Shown piece after piece: positions 28,070 to 37,002 of a stretch of 64,000 nucleotides of DNA (position 1 is its first letter; each line of letters starts with the position of its first letter). Both the position numbers and the translations under genes were made by a program. The notes under the pieces are model-generated. The model did no database searches, was not told the origin of the DNA, and was given only the letters and a program-made list of their open reading frames with translations. The DNA is taken from the NCBI GenBank assembly GCA_963678255.2, contig OY782778.1:62001-126000 (forward strand). Reading direction: 5' to 3'. This stretch comes from G963678255 sp963678255 (GTDB lineage Bacteria > Cloacimonadota > Cloacimonadia > Cloacimonadales > WRIO01).

Positions 28070-30358
28070 ATGAAAATTAAGTATTTTATTTTGATGATGT
28101 TAAGCTGGTCTCTTCTAAATGCTTTGACCTATACTGTAAAAACAGATCTTTCTGGAAATTTCACCTCTGTACAGCAAGCAATCAACTTCGCTGTTAGCGG
28201 AGATACGGTTTTAGTTTACCCTGGTATCTATTATGAATGCATCATTTTTGAAGGAAAAAACCTTACAGTTGCCAGTCTGTATCTTACAACCCAAGATTAC
28301 AACTATGTTGGTTCTACCATTCTTGATGGAAATCAGCAGGCTTCTGTTGTTTCCTTTATTAATGGAGAAAATGAAAATGCTAAGATCTTCGGATTTACTA
28401 TCCAACATGGCATTGGCACTGCCAGACCAAATCTAAGTTTTATAAACCGAGATGGAGGAGGGATTCTCTGCCGAGGGTCACATCCTTGTATTGAATACTG
28501 TATTGTAAAAGACAATTACGCGGATGAAGGCGGGGGAGCCTATTTGTATAATACACCCGCCCGCCTGAAAGGGAATGTCTTTAAACAAAATCAGTCAAAA
28601 CGAGGGGGTGGAGGCCTTACTGTCACCTATAATGTGATTTTTGATGCAAGAGAAAAAAACAGCATATTTAATAATAAATCTACTGCAGGCTCAGACATTC
28701 TTCTCTATAGCAGTGTTGGAGAATTGAATATCGTACTGGATACAGTTACTGTAGCAACCCCTGAGAACTATCATTGGGCACCTCTTTATCGCATTCATAT
28801 TCAGGCTGAACATTTTTTTATGATTGAGACCGATGCAGATCTCTTTGTCTCTCCCGAGGGCAGTGATGGAAACGACGGGCTGACTCCTGAAACCCCTCTT
28901 CAAACCATCTTTGAAGCGATGTACCGAATTAAATCAGATGAGGAAAACCCCAATACCATTCATCTGGCACCCGGGATCTATGCTCCCAGCAGTTCAAATC
29001 AGATCTTCCCAATAAATTGCAAAAAGGTGTTTTGTCTGGTAGGTGATCTGGCTGAGAATACGATCTTGGATGCTGAAAACAAAATAGGAATGATCTATGC
29101 ATGTTTGGGGGTTGATAAAGTTCATATAAACAATCTTACATTTAAGAATAATCTTTGTAATAATCTATATTCAGCGGAAGATGCTCCAATAACTTTTAGT
29201 TATAATAGTGGAGAAATCTACCTGGAAAACCTGATAATTAAGGATAATATATCAATATTTACATCAATGATAGATATCTCTGGTCCTGATAAACTGGTTA
29301 TTGATAATGTTCGAGGATTTAATAATAAAGGATGGGACGGAATTGCAGTGACTTCTAATCTAAAAAATTCTGAAGTAATCATAAAGAATTGTAAAATTTT
29401 CAATAATAAAAATTCAAATCTGGATAATGAAATTAGGGGGATAAAGCCATTAAATTTACATGGGAGCAATTCAGAATTTGTCAATAAGTTTACTATCATG
29501 AATTGTGAATTTAGTAATAACCGAAGTAATGGAGCGTCACCCAATTCTACAGGGATATTATTGTCATCCCGTTGTACAGCAGATATTATTAACTGTACTT
29601 TTGCCGATAATATTATATATGGCAATGCTCTGAGCGGATCTATCGGAATTAATGATTCACAGGTAAATATCCAAAACTGCATATTTTACAACAATAACGG
29701 ATATGCTATCTATGTATTTAATCCTGAAAATCCGGATTTACCTGTCACGATAAAAAACAATCTTTTTACTCCAAATCAATATGGCTGGCAGGGGCATGAT
29801 ATGTATGTCTATTCAGAGTCAACCCCAGTCATCTGGGAGAATAATCTTGAAGGAAATCCTCTTTTCCTGAATAATGGAGACTTTCCCTACCAGTTAAGTG
29901 CTCAATCTCCTTGTATTAATGCCGGTTTAAATCAATTACCCGATGGAATAGCTTTCCCTCAAATGGATCTGGCTGGTAATCCTCGTCTTATAAGCAATCA
30001 GATCGATATGGGAGCCTATGAATTTCAGGATTCCACTGCAACGACAGACCAAACCGAAGTCATCAAACCAGATATAAATGTTTTCCCCAATCCTTTTGTA
30101 ATTCGTTCAGCAAAGAGCACAGGCAATATGCAGATTTTATATACCAATAAAGAAAAATCAGAACTTCAAATTAGTATTTATAATGTTAAAGGACAAAAAA
30201 TCAAAACAGTTTATAACGGAATTTGCGCGAAAGGGAAAAGCAATTTTCTCTGGTCAGGTTTAAATGACAATGGATTACAAGTGGGTAGTGGAATCTATAT
30301 GATTAAAATTAGTCAAAAAGGTAGATCTCTCATTAAAAAAATCACAGTCATCCGATAA
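28070..30358 (+). CDS. Tandem beta-helix surface protein, paralogue 1
   Basis: 762 residues. Start chosen at the second of two ATGs after GGAG; the first ends after four codons. Signal peptide 1-18. A first beta-helix module (20-210; FTSVQQAINFAVSGDTVLVYPG is the usual opening) is followed at about 258-300 by a DUF1565-like motif (LFVSPEGSDGNDG) and a second helix to about 640. A sorting domain ends the protein (VFPNPFVI, IYNVKGQKI, SGIYMIKI). It is likely an outer-surface or secreted carbohydrate-binding protein. It differs from the two following paralogues mainly in residues 170-260 and 330-560; its last 200 residues are the same in all three. Confidence 0.85.
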   Translation: MKIKYFILMMLSWSLLNALTYTVKTDLSGNFTSVQQAINFAVSGDTVLVYPGIYYECIIFEGKNLTVASLYLTTQDYNYVGSTILDGNQQASVVSFINGENENAKIFGFTIQHGIGTARPNLSFINRDGGGILCRGSHPCIEYCIVKDNYADEGGGAYLYNTPARLKGNVFKQNQSKRGGGGLTVTYNVIFDAREKNSIFNNKSTAGSDILLYSSVGELNIVLDTVTVATPENYHWAPLYRIHIQAEHFFMIETDADLFVSPEGSDGNDGLTPETPLQTIFEAMYRIKSDEENPNTIHLAPGIYAPSSSNQIFPINCKKVFCLVGDLAENTILDAENKIGMIYACLGVDKVHINNLTFKNNLCNNLYSAEDAPITFSYNSGEIYLENLIIKDNISIFTSMIDISGPDKLVIDNVRGFNNKGWDGIAVTSNLKNSEVIIKNCKIFNNKNSNLDNEIRGIKPLNLHGSNSEFVNKFTIMNCEFSNNRSNGASPNSTGILLSSRCTADIINCTFADNIIYGNALSGSIGINDSQVNIQNCIFYNNNGYAIYVFNPENPDLPVTIKNNLFTPNQYGWQGHDMYVYSESTPVIWENNLEGNPLFLNNGDFPYQLSAQSPCINAGLNQLPDGIAFPQMDLAGNPRLISNQIDMGAYEFQDSTATTDQTEVIKPDINVFPNPFVIRSAKSTGNMQILYTNKEKSELQISIYNVKGQKIKTVYNGICAKGKSNFLWSGLNDNGLQVGSGIYMIKISQKGRSLIKKITVIR

Positions 30359-30409
30359 GTAAAAAAGGTTATAAAAAAATTAATGCTGCTTAAATAACTA
30401 ATAAACGAT

Positions 30410-30433
30410 ACGGGTCTGATTTGTCAGACCCGT
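30410..30433 (+). promoter_or_regulatory. Leader hairpin, copy 2
   Basis: Same 10-bp stem with loop TTTG. Directly upstream (30373-30408) is a copy of the last codons and spacer of the gene at 25702, carried along by the tandem duplication. Confidence 0.7.
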
Positions 30434-30449
30434 CCTTTTGGAGAAATGA

Positions 30450-32741
30450 ATGAAAATTAAGTATTTTGTTTTGATGATGTTAAGCTGGTCTCTTCTAAAT
30501 GCTTTGACCTATACTGTAAAAACAGATCTTTCTGGAAATTTCACCTCTGTACAGCAAGCAATCAACTTCGCTGTTAGCGGAGATACGGTTTTGGTTTACC
30601 CTGGTATCTATTATGAATGCATCAACTTTGAAGGAAAAAACCTTACAGTTGCCAGCCTGTATCTTACAACCCAAGAATACAACTATGTTGGTTCTACCAT
30701 TCTTGATGGAAATCAGCAGGCTTCTGTTGTCTCCTTTATTAATGGAGAAAATGAAAATGCTAAGATCATCGGATTTACTATCCAACATGGCATTGGCTCT
30801 GCCAGACCAAATCTAAGTTTTATAAACCGAGATGGAGGAGGGATTCTCTGCCGAGGGTCACATCCTTGTATTGAATACTGTATAGTGAAAGACAATTATG
30901 CGGATGACGGAGGGGGAGCCTATTTGTATAATACACCCGCCCGCCTGAAAGGGAATGTCTTTAAACAAAATCAGTCAAAACGAGCTGGAGGAGGTGTATC
31001 CGTCACTAATAATGTGATTTTTGATGCGAGTGAAAAAAACAGTATATTTAATAATAAATCTACAACAGGCTCAGATATTCTTTTTTTTAGTACTGTTGGA
31101 GGATTGAATATCGTATTAGATACTGTCACAGTAGAAACACCTGAAAATTTTTATTGGGTACCACTTGAATATATACATATTCAGGCTGATCATTTTTTTA
31201 TGACTGAGACTGACGCAGATCTCTTTGTCTCTCCCGAGGGCAGTGATGAAAACGACGGACTGACTCCTGAAACTCCCCTTCAAACCATTTATGAAGCGAT
31301 GTACCGGATTAAATCAGATGAGGAAAATCCCAATACCATTCATCTGGCACCCGGGATCTATGCTCCAAGCAGTTCAAATCAGATCTTCCCAATAAATTGC
31401 AAAAAGGTGTTTTGTCTGGTAGGTGATCTGGCTGAGAATTCGATCTTGGATGCTGAAAACAAAACAGGAATGATCTATGCATGGAGAGGGGTTGATAAAA
31501 TTCATATAAGTAATCTTACATTGAAGAATCATCTTTTTAATTGTCTATTTTCAATAGCAGATGCTCCAATAACTTTTAAATATGATAATGGAGAAATCTA
31601 CCTAGAAAACCTGATAATTAAGAATAATATTTCAATATTTACATCAATGATAGATATCGGTGGCCCTGATAAACTGGTTATTGATAATGTTCGGGGCTTT
31701 AATAATAAAGGATGGGACGGAATAGCAGTGACTTCTAATCTAAAAAATTCTGAAGTTAATATTAAGAATTGTAAAATTTTCAATAATAAAAATTCAAATC
31801 TGGATAATGAAATTAGGGGGATAAAACCATTAAATTTACTTGGGAGCAATTCAGATTTTATCAATAAGTTTACTATCATAAATTGTGAATTTAGTAATAA
31901 CAGAAGTAATGGAAATATGTCACCCAATCCAACAGGAATATCATTATCATCCCGTTGTACAGCAGATATTATTAACTGTACTTTTGCCGATAATATAATA
32001 TATGGCAATGCCCTGAGCGGATCCATCGGCATTGAAGAATCACAGGCAAATATCCAGAACTGTATATTTTACAACAATAACGGATATGCTATCTATGTAT
32101 CAAATTCTGAAAATCCGGATTTACCTGTCACGATAAAAAACAATCTTTTCACTCCAAATCAATATGGCTGGCAGGGGCATGATATGTATGTCTATTCAGA
32201 GTCAACCCCAGTCATCTGGGAGAATAATCTTGAAGGAAATCCTCTTTTCCTGAATAATGGAGACTTTCCCTACCAGTTAAGTGCTCAATCTCCTTGTATT
32301 AATGCCGGTTTAAATCAATTACCCGATGGAATTGCTTTCCCTCAAATGGATCTGGCTGGTAATCCTCGTCTTATAAGCAATCAGATCGATATGGGAGCCT
32401 ATGAATTTCAGGATTCCACTGCAACGACAGACCAAACCGAAGTCATCAAACCAGATATAAATGTTTTCCCCAATCCTTTTGTAATTCGTTCAGCAAAGAG
32501 CACAGGCAATATGCAGATTTTATATACCAATAAAGAAAAATCAGAACTTCAAATTAGTATTTATAATGTTAAAGGACAAAAAATCAAAACAGTTTATAAC
32601 GGAATTTGCGCGAAAGGAAAAAGCAATTTTCTCTGGTCAGGTTTAAATGACAATGGATTACAAGTGGGTAGTGGAATCTATATGATTAAAATTAGTCAAA
32701 AAGATAGATCTCTCATTAAAAAAATCACAGTCATCCGATAA
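30450..32741 (+). CDS. Tandem beta-helix surface protein, paralogue 2
   Basis: 763 residues with the same layout as paralogue 1: signal peptide, beta-helix, DUF1565-like motif (SPEGSDENDG), second beta-helix and sorting domain. It is the most divergent of the three in the centre (RAGGGVSVTNNVIFDASE; FFSTVGG; NFYWVPLEYIHIQAD; AWRGVDKIHISNL). It has one added codon pair where paralogue 1 reads NGASPN (here NGNMSPN). Start distance from paralogue 1 is 2380 bases, equal to gene plus leader. No change that would break the frame is seen, so it is probably functional. Confidence 0.85.
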   Translation: MKIKYFVLMMLSWSLLNALTYTVKTDLSGNFTSVQQAINFAVSGDTVLVYPGIYYECINFEGKNLTVASLYLTTQEYNYVGSTILDGNQQASVVSFINGENENAKIIGFTIQHGIGSARPNLSFINRDGGGILCRGSHPCIEYCIVKDNYADDGGGAYLYNTPARLKGNVFKQNQSKRAGGGVSVTNNVIFDASEKNSIFNNKSTTGSDILFFSTVGGLNIVLDTVTVETPENFYWVPLEYIHIQADHFFMTETDADLFVSPEGSDENDGLTPETPLQTIYEAMYRIKSDEENPNTIHLAPGIYAPSSSNQIFPINCKKVFCLVGDLAENSILDAENKTGMIYAWRGVDKIHISNLTLKNHLFNCLFSIADAPITFKYDNGEIYLENLIIKNNISIFTSMIDIGGPDKLVIDNVRGFNNKGWDGIAVTSNLKNSEVNIKNCKIFNNKNSNLDNEIRGIKPLNLLGSNSDFINKFTIINCEFSNNRSNGNMSPNPTGISLSSRCTADIINCTFADNIIYGNALSGSIGIEESQANIQNCIFYNNNGYAIYVSNSENPDLPVTIKNNLFTPNQYGWQGHDMYVYSESTPVIWENNLEGNPLFLNNGDFPYQLSAQSPCINAGLNQLPDGIAFPQMDLAGNPRLISNQIDMGAYEFQDSTATTDQTEVIKPDINVFPNPFVIRSAKSTGNMQILYTNKEKSELQISIYNVKGQKIKTVYNGICAKGKSNFLWSGLNDNGLQVGSGIYMIKISQKDRSLIKKITVIR

Positions 32742-32792
32742 ATAAAAAAGGTTATAAAAAAATTAATGCTGCTTAAATAACTAATAAACGAT

Positions 32793-32817
32793 ACGGGTCT
32801 GATTTTTTCAGACCCGT
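32793..32817 (+). promoter_or_regulatory. Leader hairpin, copy 3
   Basis: Same stem with a T5 loop, then CCCTTTGGAG. The stem is unchanged while the loop differs between copies, as expected if the paired shape matters. Confidence 0.7.
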
Positions 32818-32833
32818 CCCTTTGGAGAAATGA

Positions 32834-35125
32834 ATGAAAATTAAGTATTTTGTTTTGATGATGTTAAGCTGGTCTCTTCTAAATGCATTGACCTATACTG
32901 TAAAAACAGATCTTTCTGGAAATTTCACCTCTGTACAGCAAGCAATCAACTTCGCTGTTAGCGGAGATACGGTTTTGGTTTACCCTGGTATCTATTATGA
33001 ATGCATCAACTTTGAAGGAAAAAACCTTACAGTTGCCAGCCTGTATCTTACAACCCAAGAATACAACTATGTTGGTTCTACCATTCTTGATGGAAATCAG
33101 CAGGCTTCTGTTGTCTCCTTTATTAATGGAGAAAATGAAAATGCTAAGATCTTCGGATTTACTATCCAACATGGCATTGGCACTGCCAGACCAAATCTAA
33201 GTTTTATAAACCGAGATGGAGGAGGGATTCTCTGCCGAGGGTCACATCCTTGTATTGAATACTGTATTGTAAAAGACAATTACGCGGATGAAGGCGGGGG
33301 AGCCTATTTGTATAATACACCCGCCCGTCTGAAAGGGAATGTCTTTAAACAAAATCAGTCAAAACGAGGGGGTGGAGGCCTTACTGTTACCTATAATGTG
33401 ATTTTTGATGCAAGAGAAAAAAACAGCATATTTAATAATAAATCTACTGCAGGCTCAGACATTCTTCTCTATAGCAGTGTTGGAGAATTGAATATCGTAT
33501 TAGATACTGTCACAGTAGAAACCCCTGAGAACTATCATTGGGCACCTCTTTATCGCATTCATATTCAGGCTGAACATTTTTTTATGATTGAGACCAATGC
33601 AGATCTCTTTGTCTCACCAGAAGGTAGTGATGAAAACGACGGGCTGACTCCTGAAACCCCTCTTCAAACCATCTTTGAAGCAATGTACCGAATTAAATCA
33701 GATGAGGAAAACCCCAATACCATTCATCTGGCACCTGGAATCTATGCTCCCAGCAGTTCAAATCAGATCTTCCCAATAAATTGCAAAAAGGTGTTTTGTC
33801 TGGTAGGTGATCTGGCTGAGAATACGATCTTGGATGCTGAAAACAAATCAGGAATAATCTATGCATGTTTGGGGGTTGATAAAGTTCATATAAACAATCT
33901 TACATTGAAGAATCATCTTTTTAATTGTCTATATTCAATAGCAAACGCTCCAATAATTTTTAGTTATAATAGTGGAGAAATCTACCTGGAAAACCTGATA
34001 ATTAAGGATAATATATCAATATTTACATCAATGATAGATATCTCTGGTCCTGATAAACTGGTTATTGATAATGTTCGAGGATTTAATAATAAAGGATGGG
34101 ACGGAATTGCAGTGACTTCTAATCTAAAAAATTCTGAAGTAATCATAAAGAATTGTAAAATTTTCAATAATAAAAATTCAAATCTGGATAATGAAATTAG
34201 AGGGATAAAACCATTAAATTTACATGGGAGCAATTCAGATTTTGTCAATAAGTTTACTATCATGAATTGTGAATTTAGTAATAACAGAAGTAATGGAAAT
34301 ATGTCACCCAATTCTACAGGGATATTATTGTCATCCCGTTGCACAACAGATATTATTAACTGTACTTTTGCCGATAATATAATATATGGCAATGCCCTGA
34401 GCGGATCCATCGGAATTAATGATTCACAGGCAAATATCCAGAACTGTATATTTAGCAACAATAACGGATATGCTATCTATGTTTTTAATCCTGAAAATCC
34501 GGATTTACCTGTTACGATAAAAAACAATCTTTTCACTCCAAATCAATATGGCTGGCAGGGGCATGATATGTATGTCTATTCAGAGTCAACCCCAGTCATC
34601 TGGGAGAATAATCTTGAAGGAAATCCTCTTTTCCTGAATAATGGAGACTTTCCCTACCAGTTAAGTGCTCAATCTCCTTGTATTAATGCCGGTTTAAATC
34701 AATTACCCGATGGAATAGCTTTCCCTCAAATGGATCTGGCTGGTAATCCTCGTCTTATAAGCAATCAGATCGATATGGGAGCCTATGAATTTCAGGATTC
34801 CACTGCAACGACAGACCAAACCGAAGTCATCAAACCAGATATAAATGTTTTCCCCAATCCTTTTGTAATTCGTTCAGCAAAGAGCACAGGCAATATGCAG
34901 ATTTTATATACCAATAAAGAAAAATCAGAACTTCAAATTAGTATTTATAATGTTAAAGGACAAAAAATCAAAACAGTTTATAACGGAATTTGCGCGAAAG
35001 GGAAAAGCAATTTTCTCTGGTCAGGTTTAAATGACAATGGATTACAAGTGGGTAGTGGAATCTATATGATAAAAATTAGTCAAAAAGGTAGATCTCTCAT
35101 TAAAAAAATCACAGTCATCCGATAA
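32834..35125 (+). CDS. Tandem beta-helix surface protein, paralogue 3 (mosaic of 1 and 2)
   Basis: 763 residues with the same domains. Blocks alternate in their match: the N-terminus follows paralogue 2 (CINFEGK, TTQEYN), residues about 108-230 follow paralogue 1 (IFGFTIQHGIGT, GGGGLTVTYN, LLYSSVGE), VETPEN and DENDG follow 2, YHWAPLYRIHI and ACLGVDKVHINN follow 1, LKNHLFNCL and NGNMSPN follow 2, and INDSQ follows 1. This patchwork is direct evidence of recombination among the copies. Sorting domain and last 200 residues are invariant. Likely exported to the surface. Confidence 0.85.
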   Translation: MKIKYFVLMMLSWSLLNALTYTVKTDLSGNFTSVQQAINFAVSGDTVLVYPGIYYECINFEGKNLTVASLYLTTQEYNYVGSTILDGNQQASVVSFINGENENAKIFGFTIQHGIGTARPNLSFINRDGGGILCRGSHPCIEYCIVKDNYADEGGGAYLYNTPARLKGNVFKQNQSKRGGGGLTVTYNVIFDAREKNSIFNNKSTAGSDILLYSSVGELNIVLDTVTVETPENYHWAPLYRIHIQAEHFFMIETNADLFVSPEGSDENDGLTPETPLQTIFEAMYRIKSDEENPNTIHLAPGIYAPSSSNQIFPINCKKVFCLVGDLAENTILDAENKSGIIYACLGVDKVHINNLTLKNHLFNCLYSIANAPIIFSYNSGEIYLENLIIKDNISIFTSMIDISGPDKLVIDNVRGFNNKGWDGIAVTSNLKNSEVIIKNCKIFNNKNSNLDNEIRGIKPLNLHGSNSDFVNKFTIMNCEFSNNRSNGNMSPNSTGILLSSRCTTDIINCTFADNIIYGNALSGSIGINDSQANIQNCIFSNNNGYAIYVFNPENPDLPVTIKNNLFTPNQYGWQGHDMYVYSESTPVIWENNLEGNPLFLNNGDFPYQLSAQSPCINAGLNQLPDGIAFPQMDLAGNPRLISNQIDMGAYEFQDSTATTDQTEVIKPDINVFPNPFVIRSAKSTGNMQILYTNKEKSELQISIYNVKGQKIKTVYNGICAKGKSNFLWSGLNDNGLQVGSGIYMIKISQKGRSLIKKITVIR

Positions 35126-35176
35126 GTAAAAAAGGTTATAAAAAAATTAATGCTGCTTAAATAACTAATAAACGAT

Positions 35177-35201
35177 ACGGGTCTGATTTTTTCAGACCCG
35201 T
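35177..35201 (+). promoter_or_regulatory. Leader hairpin, copy 4, with an orphan start
   Basis: A fourth copy of the upstream-gene tail, leader hairpin, GGAG and ATGAATGAAAAT is present (35140-35226), but homology stops after about two codons. The beta-helix gene that should follow is missing and repeat sequence begins instead. Confidence 0.75.
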
Positions 35202-35226
35202 CCCTTTGGAGAAATGAATGAAAATC

Positions 35227-35458
35227 ATGGTCCCTGATAGGGGCTTTCTCTGAACTTGATTCTTTCTCTTTGGTTCTGTTTATTTTGCATCAAGGCAAAA
35301 GAAATGAACATTACCATTTCAAAGATATGAACAAATATAATCCACTATTCATCGAATTTTGAAGTAAACAGCCTTGTGTATTTGTCTAATTTAATTAATC
35401 AATCCATCCATCCATCCATCAAATATAGTAAAAAACCAGTATAAATGAGAAAATGCCC
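35227..35458 (+). repeat. Dispersed repeat module, copy 3 (hairpin part and leader)
   Basis: Holds the long hairpin at 35273-35309 with TTTTGC/GCAAAA next to the loop, then sequence matching 25013-25033. Next come CCTTGTGTATTTGTCT (as at 24591-24610) and a short ATCC microsatellite (35400-35420). It ends in ATAAATGAGAAAATGCCC just before the third mini-ORF copy. Confidence 0.75.
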
Positions 35459-36205
35459 ATGAAAAAATCGCGTTAAGTCGGATGGAAACTCGAAGGGGTA
35501 CGAACAGCCATTCTGATTGAAGACAATGGTTTACCTCATAAATTAACTTACCCATTGGCAAGCTATGGCGGAGTCCCTGAGAGTGACTGGATCTTTACAC
35601 CTCCTATGATTTTACAGGCTAATTCTCTTTATAAACTTTCCTTCTCTTATCATGTTCTTACCTCTCCTGAAGGCGTTGAATTACCTGAAAAATTAGAAGT
35701 TAAATGGGGCACCGAAGCAACCGTTGAAAGTATGTTTATCGAACCTCTATTTTCGAATCAAACAATTACCAATTTAAATTATACTCTTGCTGAAGTTGAG
35801 TTTTCTCCTTCATCTAACAATGATTACTTCATCGGATTTCATTGTTTTAGCGATCCTATGCAATGGATGATCATTATTGATGATATTAAAATAGAAAATC
35901 TCACCTCTAATACTGAAGTTCCCTTATCTCTAATTGACTTAAAACAAAACTACCCAAATCCTTTTAACCCAACTACTAAAATTGAATTTGAATTAAAGAC
36001 CTCAAGACTAGTAAATTTAAAAATTTATAATGCTAAAGGTCAACTGGTTAAAACCTTAGTTAATAGCAAACTCGATAAAGGTTTACATTCCATCATTTGG
36101 GATGGCTCAGATAATCAAAATAAAAAACATGCCAGTGGAATTTATTTCTATCGTCTTGAAAATGGAAATCAGATCATCACCAAAAAAATGATCATGATCA
36201 AGTAA
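35459..36205 (+). pseudogene. Truncated secreted protein fused in frame to mini-ORF copy 3
   Basis: From ATG 35459 the mini-ORF repeat runs MKKSR then TAA at codon 6 (AAA in the other copies). The same frame reopens through IEDNGLPHKLTYPLASYGGVPESDW and goes straight on as IFTPPMILQANSLY, a choice-of-anchor-type beta-sandwich, then a complete sorting domain (NYPNPFNP, IYNAKGQL, SGIYFYR, KMIMIK). There is no signal peptide. The open part could start at TTG 35555, but no ribosome site is seen. The secreted gene has thus lost its 5' end and been joined to the repeat near GACTGGA. Probably not functional, though the join is in frame. Confidence 0.75.
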
Positions 36206-36259
36206 ATCAGTTCTTTACTCAAATCCTAATGGGTCTTTAGTTGTGGGACTTAGACCTAT

Positions 36260-36282
36260 AACCCGCTTCGGCGGGTTTTTTT
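36260..36282 (+). terminator. Rho-independent terminator
   Basis: AACCCGC-TTCG-GCGGGTT followed by eight or more T bases: a stable tetraloop hairpin. It lies after the truncated secreted gene and before the lipocalin. Confidence 0.92.
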
Positions 36283-36332
36283 TGTTTTAAAACAAAATCT
36301 CTTTATTTTATATATAAAGGGAGGAATTTATT

Positions 36333-36836
36333 ATGAAAATACTTTTAATGATACTTACCATGCTAATAACCTTGAGCCTTCTCTATTCAGAAAGCCTTAA
36401 AACTGTCGATTCCGTTGATCTGAATAAATATCTGGGTAAATGGTTCGAGGTCGGCCGCTATCCTAATAGCTTTCAAAAAAATTGCTTTAATTCCACTGCA
36501 ACTTATTCTCTAAATCAAAATGGGTCAATCACCGTCCTAAATGAATGCCTTAAAGGCTCTAAAAATGGTACGTACGACTCAATCAAAGGTAAAGCCTATA
36601 TAACTGATAAGAAAAGCAACTCAAAGCTAAAAGTGACTTTTTTCTGGCCTTTCTATGGAAAATATTGGATTATTGACTTAGATAAAGATTATCAATATGC
36701 CGTTGTTTCAGAACCAAGAATGAAATACCTCTGGATTCTTTCCAGAACTGAAACGCTTGATGAAGCTATAGAAAAAACCATCTATGCTAAATTGACACAT
36801 CTGGGTTTTGATACGTCTAAAATTATTAAGCAATAA
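36333..36836 (+). CDS. blc: Bacterial lipocalin, Blc-like
   Basis: 167 residues with AAAGGGAGG before the ATG. After a signal peptide (1-21), GKWFEVGRYPNSFQKNC is the first lipocalin motif. YWIIDLDKDYQYAVVSEP and KYLWILSRT are the hallmark Blc segments. E. coli Blc is an outer-membrane lipoprotein that binds fatty acids or lysophospholipids. Here there is no cysteine at the signal-peptide end, so the protein is predicted to be soluble in the periplasm. It stands alone between terminator and promoter. Ligand not testable from sequence. Confidence 0.9.
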   Translation: MKILLMILTMLITLSLLYSESLKTVDSVDLNKYLGKWFEVGRYPNSFQKNCFNSTATYSLNQNGSITVLNECLKGSKNGTYDSIKGKAYITDKKSNSKLKVTFFWPFYGKYWIIDLDKDYQYAVVSEPRMKYLWILSRTETLDEAIEKTIYAKLTHLGFDTSKIIKQ

Positions 36837-36951
36837 AAAGTCAGAACAGAAGATATTTTTATTTAAGATCCTCTCCTTTAATCAACCATAAAACACTATT
36901 TAACCTATAAGGCATAGAGCTTTGAATAAATTCTTTTCAGATTTATTTCTC

Positions 36952-36979
36952 TTGACTTTTTTAAAAAAACAATTATGAT
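36952..36979 (+). promoter_or_regulatory. Promoter of the chemoreceptor gene
   Basis: TTGACT (36952-36957), a 16-base spacer and TATGAT (36974-36979), 23 bases before the ATG. Confidence 0.65.
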
Positions 36980-37002
36980 CCTTTATCAATAAAGGAGGAT
37001 TT

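Noticed and set aside
28211..34461. Antisense open frames repeated in all three beta-helix genes
   Set aside because: They recur only because the sense genes are duplicated; none has a ribosome site or plausible product.
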